From positions 62,001 through 126,000 of the forward strand of contig NZ_WXEY01000005.1 in NCBI RefSeq assembly GCF_009877425.1: a stretch of 64,000 bases of DNA. The letters run 5' to 3'. Origin of the DNA: Heliomicrobium undosum. Lineage in GTDB: Bacteria > Bacillota > Desulfitobacteriia > Heliobacteriales > Heliobacteriaceae. Both the position numbers and the translations under genes were made by a program. Of the stretch, positions 28,368 through 36,867 are shown one piece after another. Numbering within the stretch: the first letter of the stretch is position 1; each line of letters starts with the position of its first letter. The notes beneath the pieces are model-generated. The model was not told the origin of the DNA. It did not search any database and was given only the letters and a program-made list of their open reading frames with translations.

Positions 28368-29102
28368 CGGCGCTTCGGTCGTATCGACAGGCTTCTGCAA
28401 TACGCCGCTATTGTAGGTTCCCCACTCCGGGTGCGCATCGAGCCAGCGCAGCACCGCCGGAACCGGCACTATCCCGCCAGGCCGGTAAAAGCGCCGGTAA
28501 ATCTCCTCCAGGAGTTGATAATCCCTGGCCTCATCGACGCAAAGGCGGTACTGGGGGCGCCGGTACGCCTCCGGCGGCCGGTGATGGTTGACCTGAAAAC
28601 GGCCGGAGTGGTAGAGGTGGAAGGTCACATGCTCCCGCGCAGCCGGGTAGAGGGCTTCTGCAAAGGCCTGTTCCAGGGCGGTCCGGGAGAAGACCTCTGT
28701 ATCGAGTCCGCGCGGGCATTCGGCGATCCCCATGTAATCGGTCTGTGTCTGTTCATAGGCGCTGATCGCGGCGGCGACGATGTCCGGTTCAATCAACGGG
28801 CAGTCGGCGGTGATGCGAACAACGGTCTTGGCGTCGACCTCCCTGGCGCAGAGGGCGTACCGGGAGAGCACGTCATCCTCATCGCCACGAAAGAGGTGCA
28901 CCCCTGCGGACCGGGCCAGATCGGCCACCGGATCGTCCACCCGGCCGCGACTGGTGGCGAGACAGAGCACATCGGCCTCCCGCACCCGTTTCAACCGCTC
29001 CAGCACGTGCCAGAGCAGGGGCATGCCGGCCAGGGGCATGAGCACCTTGCCCGGCAGACGGCTGGAACCCATCCTCGCTTGGACAATGATCGCCTTCGTC
29101 AC
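28359..29102 (-). CDS. SpsF-type cytidylyltransferase, probable CMP-pseudaminic acid synthetase
   Basis: The 247-residue protein begins TKAIIVQARMGSSRLPGKV, the nucleotide-binding signature of SpsF and acylneuraminate cytidylyltransferases, and has the acidic metal site region RITADCPLIEPD. Within a pseudaminic acid cluster lacking a classical PseF, it is the best candidate to activate the nonulosonic acid with CTP. SpsF-like proteins also occur with spore-coat polysaccharide genes, so another sugar is possible. Start GTG at 29102 follows a GGAGGAGAGG stretch. The C-terminus overlaps short tandem repeats. Confidence 0.8.
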   Translation of the reverse strand: MTKAIIVQARMGSSRLPGKVLMPLAGMPLLWHVLERLKRVREADVLCLATSRGRVDDPVADLARSAGVHLFRGDEDDVLSRYALCAREVDAKTVVRITADCPLIEPDIVAAAISAYEQTQTDYMGIAECPRGLDTEVFSRTALEQAFAEALYPAAREHVTFHLYHSGRFQVNHHRPPEAYRRPQYRLCVDEARDYQLLEEIYRRFYRPGGIVPVPAVLRWLDAHPEWGTYNSGVLQKPVDTTEAPST

Positions 29103-29140
29103 TTTGTCGCCTCTCCTCCTCGGCTAAGATCTCTGTGTCC

Positions 29141-29839
29141 TCACTGCTTCAACCTTTTTAAAAGTGTCTCAATCTTTCCCCGGGCCGCCGAAAAATCTAC
29201 GGCAAGCAGACCGAGGCAGAAGACATTCTTATAGCGCCCGTCATGCCAGACATGCTCCCGCAGCGTTCCCTCCACATGAAAGCCGTAATTCCGGTGCATA
29301 CGCGCCACCGGCTCGTTGCCTTCGAGCACCTCGGCCCACACCTTGTGCAGCCCGAGATCGTCGAAACCGTAGCGGAGCAGGAGATACTCCGCCTCCAGGG
29401 CGACGCCCGGCGCCCGTTCCCGCTCTTCGGCGATGTAAAAACCGAGATCTCCCCGCCGGTGGCGCCCTTCCATATTGGTGAGGGAAATCAGCCCCACAGG
29501 ACGGAAGCCGCTCTCGCCGCACGATAAGGGGACACCCGATAAAAACTGCTTCGATGAAGGTTGCCCCTGTTCGTCAGCGCGATTGTCAACGCTGTTTACG
29601 ATGTCTTCCACTTCGGCACTTACGGGAACTAGCCGCTCAATGACGAAAAACCGGTTCCGTTCTCGATCACAGACCCGGTTCCGGTACCACTGGGCCTGCA
29701 TCTCCGGCGTGATCGGATCCCAGTTGTACATGGGATAGTAGACCTCTGGGCTGTTCCGCCACCGCCGGATCCGCTCCAAATCGCCCTCTTCCACCGGACG
29801 GAGCCGCACGAAGCGCCCCATGACGACCCCGTCAGCCAT
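29141..29839 (-). CDS. GNAT acyltransferase, PseH-like, with a 40-residue insertion
   Basis: The 232-residue protein has a GNAT fold: N-terminal RLRPVEEGDLERIRRWRNSPEV, the acyl-CoA loop region GFYIAEERERAPGVA and the C-terminal NEPVARMHRNYGF. PseH acetylates the 4-amino group of the UDP-altrosamine intermediate. Residues about 71-112 (polar, Ser/Glu-rich) interrupt the central sheet between FFVIERL and PVGLISL where relatives have a short turn. The start overlaps the stop of the ligase gene by 8 bp. Proximity to ligase and carrier-protein genes raises the possibility that its donor is an acyl-ACP. Confidence 0.82.
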   Translation of the reverse strand: MADGVVMGRFVRLRPVEEGDLERIRRWRNSPEVYYPMYNWDPITPEMQAQWYRNRVCDRERNRFFVIERLVPVSAEVEDIVNSVDNRADEQGQPSSKQFLSGVPLSCGESGFRPVGLISLTNMEGRHRRGDLGFYIAEERERAPGVALEAEYLLLRYGFDDLGLHKVWAEVLEGNEPVARMHRNYGFHVEGTLREHVWHDGRYKNVFCLGLLAVDFSAARGKIETLLKRLKQ

Positions 29840-31214
29840 TGCCTGTCACCGGCTCCTCCCTGCGCATCTTCTTGAATCGTTCGCTGAAGAACGCCCGGTC
29901 GAGGACCTTCACCTTCACGGGCACTTTATAGGGGAGCAGTCGCTCGCGGCAAAACTCGCGCACCCGCCGTTTCAGCGCCACCGAATCCTCCGGTTGAGCC
30001 AACGCCAGTTGCGCCACCACAATCTGTCCGGTGACCGGGTTCTTTTCTCCCGTCACCACGGCGTCCACCACGTTCTCCAACTGCATCAGCACGCTTTCCA
30101 CCTCAGCCGGGTAGACCTTTTCGCCGCCCACGTTGATGATCTCGGAGCGGCGTCCGAGGATGCGCAGGTATTCGCCGTCGATGATCACCTCGTCCTGGGT
30201 GTTGAACCAGCCTTCTTCATCAAAGGGGCTCGGCGCGTTCAGGTAACCCAGCATCGCCGATTCGGCTCGGATCCAGAGGATCCCGTCGACAACCTTCGTC
30301 TCAAAGCCCTCGCCGCCGATCTTCACCCAGAGCGAGTCGGAGGACTTCGACTTGGAGCGCAGTATGCCCAACTCAGACAGCCCGTAGGTTTGCTGCATTT
30401 GCACCTGAGGCAGGGCTTGCCGCAGACGCTGTAAGGTGCTTTCGGGCATCACCTCTGTCCCATAAGTGATCAACTCCAGGGAAGAGAGGTCGGCGCGCCG
30501 GTAAGCCTCCGAGATGAGGAGCAGGTTCAAAAAGGTCGGCGAGGTCGGCAGCACCTGGACTCGGTATTTTTCGATATTGGCGCAAACCTCGTCGGGGCTT
30601 CGACCCGGCACGGTGATGATCGTCCCGGCGTTGGCGAGGATGTAGAAGAGCGTGTTAACGCCGCCGATGTGATCAAGCAGCAAAAAGGTCAGCATCCGTT
30701 TGGACTGGCGCGGCTTCTCGAATTTTTTTATCAGGCGCGTCAGGTCATGCAGAGCCGCTTTGCTCTTGCCCGTCGACCCCGAAGAAAACAGAACCAGTCC
30801 GGGGCGGCCCTGCTGAATAAGGTTTCGTAACAGGCTGTTTGTGGGTCCGGCGTCCCTGTTCAGCCAGGTAAGCGTCCACCGGTCATCGTCGTCAAAAGCG
30901 AAGAGCGCCTGTGCCTCAGCGATGGCCAGGAATTCCTCCCGCTGCCGCCGCACCGAACGGGTCAGCGGAACAACGATGGCGCCCCGGTCGATCAAGGCCA
31001 GCAGCAGGGCGCAGAGTTCCGGCGTATAATCCCCTTCCACGGCGACGACCGTTCCTGCCGATGCCGGCGGCTGAGCAGGGTTGCCGTCGAGCACACGCTG
31101 CCACTCGCCGATCCGCTCAAGCAGCCATCGGTAGTTGTAGTTTTTTTTGTTCCATATCATGGCATCCGCCCTGTCATGGGCGGCCATTTTCGTCTTCAAC
31201 CAGTCCAAAAACAA
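29832..31214 (-). CDS. AMP-forming acyl ligase (ANL superfamily)
   Basis: The 460-residue protein has the adenylation motifs LFSSGSTGKSKAALHD (P-loop-like A3), TYGLSELG (A5), the Asp in NTQDEVIID (A7) and GRRSEIINVGGEKVYPAEVE (A8). It should activate a carboxylic acid as acyl-AMP and load it on a thiol. Being about 40-90 residues shorter than typical acyl-CoA synthetases and lying two genes from an acyl carrier protein, it may charge that carrier. It starts with a TTG at 31214, nine bases after a G-run inside the preceding gene, and is coupled to the GNAT gene. Confidence 0.88.
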   Translation of the reverse strand: MFLDWLKTKMAAHDRADAMIWNKKNYNYRWLLERIGEWQRVLDGNPAQPPASAGTVVAVEGDYTPELCALLLALIDRGAIVVPLTRSVRRQREEFLAIAEAQALFAFDDDDRWTLTWLNRDAGPTNSLLRNLIQQGRPGLVLFSSGSTGKSKAALHDLTRLIKKFEKPRQSKRMLTFLLLDHIGGVNTLFYILANAGTIITVPGRSPDEVCANIEKYRVQVLPTSPTFLNLLLISEAYRRADLSSLELITYGTEVMPESTLQRLRQALPQVQMQQTYGLSELGILRSKSKSSDSLWVKIGGEGFETKVVDGILWIRAESAMLGYLNAPSPFDEEGWFNTQDEVIIDGEYLRILGRRSEIINVGGEKVYPAEVESVLMQLENVVDAVVTGEKNPVTGQIVVAQLALAQPEDSVALKRRVREFCRERLLPYKVPVKVKVLDRAFFSERFKKMRREEPVTGNG

Positions 31215-31216
31215 GG

Positions 31217-31960
31217 TTACGCGCCCCCCAGATACAGCACCTGACCGGTGATGTAGTCGCTGCGTTCACTGATGAAAAAGTCCACCACGTTCGCCACATC
31301 GGCGAAGGTTCCCAGCCGACGCAGGGCCAACTGGTCCAGAAGCTTGTCGATCTTCGCCTTCGGCACCCCGCGGATCAGGTCTGTCTCAATCGGCGTCGGT
31401 CCGACGGCGTTGCAGGTGATGCCAAAGGGGGCCAATTCTTTCGCCAGGACGCGGGTAAAGGTCTCTACCGCGCTCTTTGATGCGGCATAGACCGCCTCCC
31501 CCTCGATCCGGAGCGGCACGGCGATAGTCGAGAGATTGACGATGCGGCCCCAGCGGGACTTCATCATCAACTTGGCCGCCTCACGGCTGCAGAGGAACGT
31601 CCCGGCAAAGTTGGTGGCCATGATCTGATCGGCGCTTTTCCAGGGGGTCAACACCGTGTGGTTCATGGCCGCCGTCCCGGCGTTGTTGATCAGGATATCC
31701 AGCCGCCCCCACCGCCGCTTGATCGCCTTTATCAGTTCGGTCACCTGCGCCTCATCGGCCACATCGGCCTGCATGTGCCAGTAGCGCTCATGGGCCAGGT
31801 CGCTCGCTTCGCGGCTGCAGCCGGCCACCAGATAGCCCTGTTGCAGATAGTGCTCGGCCAGGCTGCGGCCGATCCCCTTCCGTGCGCCGGTGATCAGCAT
31901 CACCCGGGGGACCGGGACGCACGGAAGGCCGCCCTGCTTCGAATCATCACACCTAGTCAT
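31217..31960 (-). CDS. FabG-like short-chain dehydrogenase/reductase
   Basis: The classical SDR has TGARKGIG for NAD(P) binding, NNAG, the catalytic Ser in NLSTIA and the YAASK Tyr-Lys pair, and ends ITGQVLYLGGA like 3-oxoacyl-ACP reductases. The start is uncertain. ATG at 31960 gives 247 residues and has GAGGTGG upstream; a Met six codons earlier is possible. Between a ligase and an acyl carrier protein it probably reduces a ketoacyl thioester to a hydroxyacyl group; a sugar substrate is the alternative. Confidence 0.85.
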   Translation of the reverse strand: MTRCDDSKQGGLPCVPVPRVMLITGARKGIGRSLAEHYLQQGYLVAGCSREASDLAHERYWHMQADVADEAQVTELIKAIKRRWGRLDILINNAGTAAMNHTVLTPWKSADQIMATNFAGTFLCSREAAKLMMKSRWGRIVNLSTIAVPLRIEGEAVYAASKSAVETFTRVLAKELAPFGITCNAVGPTPIETDLIRGVPKAKIDKLLDQLALRRLGTFADVANVVDFFISERSDYITGQVLYLGGA

Positions 31961-32059
31961 GCCAACCACCTCAACCATCGGTTCCTCTTCCAGCCGTCGC
32001 CGGTTCACTGTCCCGGCGATCCGCCGCAACGCCGTCACCGGCGTAAAACCACAAGCGCG

Positions 32060-32338
32060 TCACAGCAGCGTCAGGATATAATCGGCCAGGGCGCCCGCCG
32101 TACGAAAGGGGCTCTGTTTCTGCGACATGGCCCGCTCATCGGCCAGCACGATTGAGTGGCCCGTCTCGTCCTCCACCTTCTGTTCCACATCGACAATTAA
32201 AGTGACCAGGCCGACAGAGTCGAGGAGGCCTTCCTTTCCGAAGAGCCGCGTCTCCTCGTTCAGTTCCTCGGCAGGGGTTTCTACCAATTGCTCGGACAAG
32301 GCTTCTATGATCATTTGCACAACGGCGTCGCGCGTCAT
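32060..32338 (-). CDS. Acyl carrier protein
   Basis: The 92-residue acidic helical protein has the carrier-protein core GLLDSVGLVTLIVDVE, with Ser at about 41 as the 4'-phosphopantetheine site (DSV in place of the common DSL). Its divergence from fatty-acid ACP and its location between PseI-like and SDR genes suggest a dedicated carrier for a glycan acyl group. It would need modification by a phosphopantetheinyl transferase encoded elsewhere. Confidence 0.88.
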   Translation of the reverse strand: MTRDAVVQMIIEALSEQLVETPAEELNEETRLFGKEGLLDSVGLVTLIVDVEQKVEDETGHSIVLADERAMSQKQSPFRTAGALADYILTLL

Positions 32339-32350
32339 GGCTATCCCCTT

Positions 32351-33592
32351 TCAGTCATCGCCTCGGGGCGGATTCTTCCCATCGTCTTTTTCAGGATCCT
32401 CGTTTTGATCGGTAAACTCGCATGTCTCCGGCAACAGCAACTCCCACGTCACCGGCGTTCCTTTGGCAGCATGTCTGGTCAGGGGTCTGCCCAGCAAGAG
32501 GTCGTAGTACTTGGGCGGCAGACCGTCTCCCGGTCGAATCACCCGCAGGTTCTCAGGCGTAAATCGATCGCCGACCCGCATGTCGGCGGCGACGTAGAGG
32601 GAACGGCGGTGTTTCAGCGATGTGGCCTCTCCGCCGAGGGGGCCGTAATGAACATGGCCCAGGGCCTGCCAGGCCCGCTCCGTCTCAACGGCCAGCGCCG
32701 CCATCTCGGCCGGCTCCAGGGAAAAGGCGGCGTCGACGCCGCCGTCGGCGCGGGACAGGGTGAAGTGTTTCTCGATCACTGACGCGCCGAGAGCGACAGC
32801 CGCCACAGCCACGCCGATCCCCAGGGTGTGGTCAGACAGGCCCACCTGGACAGCCATCTCCCCGGAGGCCGCCGGGTTTTCCTTCGTCTCCGCCCGATCT
32901 CCGCCGACCAACGAATCTCCACCAGCCTCCGGCCCATATCCACCGGCGCCGGGCCGGCCTCCACCGTACATGGACAGCAGGTGGGGTATCGTCCGAAGGT
33001 GGCTGGAAGCCGGTGACGCCGGGTAGCTGCTGGTGCATTTGAGCAGCACCAGATGGCGGCAGCCGGCTCCCCTGGCCGCCCGGACAGCCTCATCGATCTC
33101 GGCGACAGTCGCCATCCCCGTCGACAGGAGGATCGGCTTGCCCGTCGCCGCCACCCGCCGGATCAGGGGCAGGTCGGTCAGTTCAAATGAAGCGATCTTA
33201 TACAGAGGTACCTGCAATGATTCGAGAAAATCGACGGCCGAGGCGTCAAAGGGGGTGCTGAAACCGATCAGCCCCAGTTGGCGGCATCGCTCGAAGATCG
33301 GACCGTGCCACTCCCAGGGCGTCGCTGCCTCAGCGTACAACCGGTGCAGCGTCTTGCCGGCCCAGAGGCTATCAGGGTCATCTATGCGAAAGGCGCCCTC
33401 GTTGACATCAAGGGTCATCGTGTCCGCCGTATAGGTCTGGATCTTCAAGGCATGGGCGCCTGCAGCGGCAGCCGCCTCGACGATCTGCAGCGCCCTTTCC
33501 AGAGAGTGGTTATGGTTTCCCGACATCTCCGCCACGATCAGCGGCGGCGCGCCGGCGCCGACTTTCCTGCCGGCAACAGTAAAACAACCCAT
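32351..33592 (-). CDS. pseI: Pseudaminic acid synthase PseI (NeuB family) with a loop insertion
   Basis: The 413-residue protein has a NeuB TIM barrel (IVAEMSGNHNHS; KIQTYTADTMTL; STPFDASAVDFL; YKIASFE at 131-137, the PseI variant; LSDHTLGIG) and a C-terminal SAF domain (about 340-395). It condenses PEP with the diacetamido altrose to form pseudaminic acid. Residues about 209-246 are a Gly/Glu-rich insertion just before GLSDHT, where relatives need only a short loop. The insertion keeps the frame and the active-site residues around it, so the enzyme is likely functional. Confidence 0.9.
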   Translation of the reverse strand: MGCFTVAGRKVGAGAPPLIVAEMSGNHNHSLERALQIVEAAAAAGAHALKIQTYTADTMTLDVNEGAFRIDDPDSLWAGKTLHRLYAEAATPWEWHGPIFERCRQLGLIGFSTPFDASAVDFLESLQVPLYKIASFELTDLPLIRRVAATGKPILLSTGMATVAEIDEAVRAARGAGCRHLVLLKCTSSYPASPASSHLRTIPHLLSMYGGGRPGAGGYGPEAGGDSLVGGDRAETKENPAASGEMAVQVGLSDHTLGIGVAVAAVALGASVIEKHFTLSRADGGVDAAFSLEPAEMAALAVETERAWQALGHVHYGPLGGEATSLKHRRSLYVAADMRVGDRFTPENLRVIRPGDGLPPKYYDLLLGRPLTRHAAKGTPVTWELLLPETCEFTDQNEDPEKDDGKNPPRGDD

Positions 33593-33656
33593 GGGCTATC
33601 CCTCGCAAGTCATTCCTTTATCCCTACACATCGTCAACTCGACCGGTCCCCAGCCG

Positions 33657-34742
33657 TCACGGTCCAAGCCGCTCATACAGGTTCAAAGCCTCCCGCACGA
33701 CCTGGTCCATGTTCAGGTAGCGGTACTGTCCCAGACGTCCCACGAAATAGACGTCGCTCAGTTGCGCAGCCGCCTGGGCGTACTGTTCGTATCGTTCCCG
33801 GTTTTTCCGGGCTGGCACAGGGTAATAGGGTTCACCCTCCCCGGCGGGATACTCGCGTACGATCGTGGTGACAGGACAACGCTGTCCCGTGGCATGTTTG
33901 ATCTCGATGATCCGAGTGAAATCAAATTCATTGGGATAATTGACGACACAGGCCGGCTGAAAATACTCCTGATGAACCTGTTCGAACTCAAATCGCAACG
34001 AGCGGTAAGGGAGTCTCCCCAGGGCGTAGCCGAAGTACTCGTCGATCGGCCCGGTGAAGATCAGCCTCCGGAAAGGGATGACATCTTTTATTTCGGCAAA
34101 GTCCGTATTCAGCATCAACTTGATCTTTGGATGGTCGATCATCCGCTCGACCATGCGCGTGTATCCCTGCTTGGGGATCCCCTGATAGGTGTCGGCAAAA
34201 TAACGGCCGTCTCGGTTGAAGCGCACCGGGATACGGGCGCACACCTCCGGTTCCAGGTCCGATGCCGGTATGCCCCACTGTTTGCGGGTGTAGCGGTCAA
34301 AAAACTTTTCGTAAAGCTCCCGCCCGACCTGGCTGACGATGACATCCTCGGAGTTGACCGCCTCCCGCTGCTCCCGCCGGCTGTTCAGGAATTCCCGCAT
34401 CGTGTCAGCAGTCAGAGAGAGGCTGTAAAGTTGATTCAGCGTATCCAAGTTGATCGGGAAGGGCAGCAACTGGCCATCCACCCAGGTGAGCACCCGGTGG
34501 AGATAATGATGCCAGTCCGTAAATCGGGACAGGTACAGGAAAACGTCGCGGTCATTCGTATGGAATAGGTGCGCGCCGTAGCGGTGGATCAGTACGCCCT
34601 TGTCATCATAGCAGTCATAGGCGTTGCCGGCGATGTGGGACCGTTTTTCAACGAGCAACACCTGGGCGCCCCGCTCGTTGGCCAACCGTTCCGCCAAGGT
34701 GCAGCCGGCCAAACCGGCGCCGACTATCAGGTAATCAAACAT
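33657..34742 (-). CDS. glf: UDP-galactopyranose mutase
   Basis: The 361-residue flavoprotein starts MFDYLIVGAGLAGCTLAERLA (FAD-binding Rossmann) and has the family motifs KRSHIAGNAYD, HRYGAHLFHTND and RLGQYRYLNMDQV. It interconverts UDP-galactopyranose and UDP-galactofuranose, implying a galactofuranose residue in the glycan. ATG at 34742 is seven bases after GGGGGA; the long upstream open extension is Arg/Pro-rich and not coding. It sits next to the pseudaminic genes in the same orientation. Confidence 0.95.
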   Translation of the reverse strand: MFDYLIVGAGLAGCTLAERLANERGAQVLLVEKRSHIAGNAYDCYDDKGVLIHRYGAHLFHTNDRDVFLYLSRFTDWHHYLHRVLTWVDGQLLPFPINLDTLNQLYSLSLTADTMREFLNSRREQREAVNSEDVIVSQVGRELYEKFFDRYTRKQWGIPASDLEPEVCARIPVRFNRDGRYFADTYQGIPKQGYTRMVERMIDHPKIKLMLNTDFAEIKDVIPFRRLIFTGPIDEYFGYALGRLPYRSLRFEFEQVHQEYFQPACVVNYPNEFDFTRIIEIKHATGQRCPVTTIVREYPAGEGEPYYPVPARKNRERYEQYAQAAAQLSDVYFVGRLGQYRYLNMDQVVREALNLYERLGP

Positions 34743-34848
34743 CCGCCATCCCCCAAACCCGCGGTTCTCAGATCTTCGGCGATCACAACTTCGTCTCTGC
34801 CTCTCAAACAGCCTCGTTTTGTTTCCCAACAACTTTGTCAGCGATACC

Positions 34849-35370
34849 TCAACCGGGCCCCGGATTCTCCCTTTTGCGAGGCGTGACGAGTGACAGCAGT
34901 GAAAAGAGGAGCCACCAGGGCAGCCAGAGCAGCGCCGCCGCCAGCGCGGCCACCAGGGCGAAGGCGCCGTTGCGCAAACCGGTCCAGGCCAGCCCGGCTG
35001 CGGTGAGTTGGGAGAAATGGCCGGGGAGGTTGACTTGCGCATGTTGCCGCGCCGGGATGGCCAGTCCAAAGCGCAGCACATTATAGAAACCGGAACCGGA
35101 GACATTGGCCACCGGTGTGACGACCATATCCCACTGGCGCGAACGGACCGCCTCCGGCACCTTCGCCTGGTCGAAGCTTCCCACCTCAGGGTAGATCAGG
35201 ACCTCATCGACCTCTCGGTAACTGGCGGCCATCTCCCTGCCATGGGAATGGGTCAGAACGGCCAGCTTCATGCCGGGATACTGTCGGACCAGCGCAGGCA
35301 CGATCTTGTCCAACTGTTGAAAGGGCACGGAACGGATCAGGAGACACCATTTTTCCGCCTTATCGCTCAT
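34849..35370 (-). CDS. Membrane-anchored protein with GT9-like N-terminal domain
   Basis: The 173-residue protein has an alpha/beta N-terminal domain (about 1-120, [19 protein letters not shown], then LAVLTHSHG) followed by a C-terminal membrane region (about 132-162, Leu/Trp-rich). The domain resembles the N-terminal half of heptosyltransferase-type folds and also the C-terminal domain of the radical SAM protein at 41513, which has an analogous HVLTHERF strand-turn. No catalytic half is present. Its ATG overlaps the manB stop (ATGA), indicating coupling. Function unknown. Confidence 0.75.
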   Translation of the reverse strand: MSDKAEKWCLLIRSVPFQQLDKIVPALVRQYPGMKLAVLTHSHGREMAASYREVDEVLIYPEVGSFDQAKVPEAVRSRQWDMVVTPVANVSGSGFYNVLRFGLAIPARQHAQVNLPGHFSQLTAAGLAWTGLRNGAFALVAALAAALLWLPWWLLFSLLSLVTPRKRENPGPG

Positions 35371-36794
35371 CCTTCACGTCCTTTCCCGTCGATCGCCGCC
35401 AGGATCTCCTCCGTTTTTTGACGGAGCAATTTTTCATCCGCCCGCGTCTCTACGTTCAGCCGGAGCAACGGTTCCGTATTAGAGGCCCGCAGGTTGAAGC
35501 GCCAGTCCGGGAATTCGACACTGAGGCCGTCGGTGCGGTCGATGACCCCTCCCGTCGCAAAGGCCGCCTCGATGCGGGCCAACACCTCGCCGGGATCAGC
35601 CACCCGGCGGTTAATCTCACCGCTGCAAGGGAACCGCTCCATCCGTTCCGCCACAAGGGCTGACAGTGTCTTCCCTCGCCGGCACATGGTCTCGACGACC
35701 AGCAGCCAGGGGATCATCCCGCTGTCACAGTAGGCAAAATCGCGAAAGTAGTGGTGGGCAGACATCTCTCCGCCGTAGAGGGCGTCCTCGATGCGCATGC
35801 GCTCCTTGATGAACGCGTGGCCTGTCTTCGACTGCACCGGAATCCCGCCAGCCTCCATCACCATCTCCTGCGTGTTCCAGGTCAGGCGCGGGTCATGAAT
35901 GATCCTGGCGTTGGGGCTACGCCGGGCAAAGGCTTGACCGAGCAAGCCCACGAGGTAGTAGCCTTCGATAAAGCGCCCCTGCTCGTCAAAGAGAAAGCAG
36001 CGATCAAAGTCACCGTCCCAGGCGATGCCCAGGTCAGCGCCGGCCTCCCGGACAGCCTGCGCCGTCGAGAGCCGATTCTCCGGCAGCAGCGGATTGGGGA
36101 TGCCGTTGGGAAAGGCGCCGTCAGGCTGATGGTGGACCTTGACAAACTGGAAGGGCAGATGCGCTTCCAGGGCGTCGATAACCGGTCCCGCGCACCCATT
36201 GCCGCTGTTGACGACCACCTTCATCGGCCGGAGGGTTGACCTATCGATATAGGAGAGAAGGTGAGCCACATAAGGTTGCATCAGGTCGTCCCGGTGCAGG
36301 ATCCGCCCCTTTTTCGGCTTCACGCCGTGGCCATGCCCCTGCGATGTCTCCCTGATCGTCTCACTGGTCGTCTCCCCATGCGTCTCACTGGGCTTCCCTT
36401 CCCCCAGGGCGAGCGCCTCCAATTCGCGCAAGCCGCTATCGCCGCTGATGGGACGCGCCTCGGAACGGACCAGCTTCATGCCATTGTAATCACCGGGGTT
36501 GTGGCTGGCGGTGACCATGATCCCCCCATCCAGCTTCCAGTGGAAGGTGGCGAAGTAGACCTGCTCGGTTCCGCAACAGCCGATATGGATGACATCACAG
36601 CCGCCGTCGGTCAACCCTTCTGCGAGCGCCCTCGCCAAGCCGGGACTGGATGGGCGCACATCATAGCCCACGACGACCTGCTTCGCCGGAAAGAGTTGGA
36701 CATAGGCCCGGCCAATGCGATAGGCCAGATCCTCATTCAGTTCGTCAGGGACGCGGCCGCGGATGTCATAGGCCTTAAAAGGGCTTCCTCCCAC
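35367..36794 (-). CDS. manB: Phosphomannomutase/phosphoglucomutase with a loop insertion
   Basis: The alpha-D-phosphohexomutase has the phosphoserine loop TASHNP (S97), the metal loop DGDFDR, the sugar loop GEMSAHHYF and the phosphate-binding RASNTEP. It supplies mannose-1-phosphate to the adjacent ManC. The GTG at 36794 is used because AAGGTGAG precedes it by six bases and it puts FKAYDIRG at the normal place; upstream Met codons would overlap manC. Residues about 131-163 (Thr/Glu/His-rich) are an insertion between domains 1 and 2. Confidence 0.88.
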   Translation of the reverse strand: MGGSPFKAYDIRGRVPDELNEDLAYRIGRAYVQLFPAKQVVVGYDVRPSSPGLARALAEGLTDGGCDVIHIGCCGTEQVYFATFHWKLDGGIMVTASHNPGDYNGMKLVRSEARPISGDSGLRELEALALGEGKPSETHGETTSETIRETSQGHGHGVKPKKGRILHRDDLMQPYVAHLLSYIDRSTLRPMKVVVNSGNGCAGPVIDALEAHLPFQFVKVHHQPDGAFPNGIPNPLLPENRLSTAQAVREAGADLGIAWDGDFDRCFLFDEQGRFIEGYYLVGLLGQAFARRSPNARIIHDPRLTWNTQEMVMEAGGIPVQSKTGHAFIKERMRIEDALYGGEMSAHHYFRDFAYCDSGMIPWLLVVETMCRRGKTLSALVAERMERFPCSGEINRRVADPGEVLARIEAAFATGGVIDRTDGLSVEFPDWRFNLRASNTEPLLRLNVETRADEKLLRQKTEEILAAIDGKGREG

Positions 36795-36867
36795 CGAACG
36801 CTCACCTTCCGTCTTTTCCTTGCCCGTCAAGACTGTTTTTCGGCATCGATCGTGACGTTGGCTCACC

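Noticed and set aside
34743-35105. N-terminal extension of the UDP-galactopyranose mutase frame
   Set aside because: The extra 120 residues are Arg/Pro/Trp-rich, overlap the neighbouring gene in another frame and precede the canonical MFDYLIVGAGLAG start with its own ribosome binding site.
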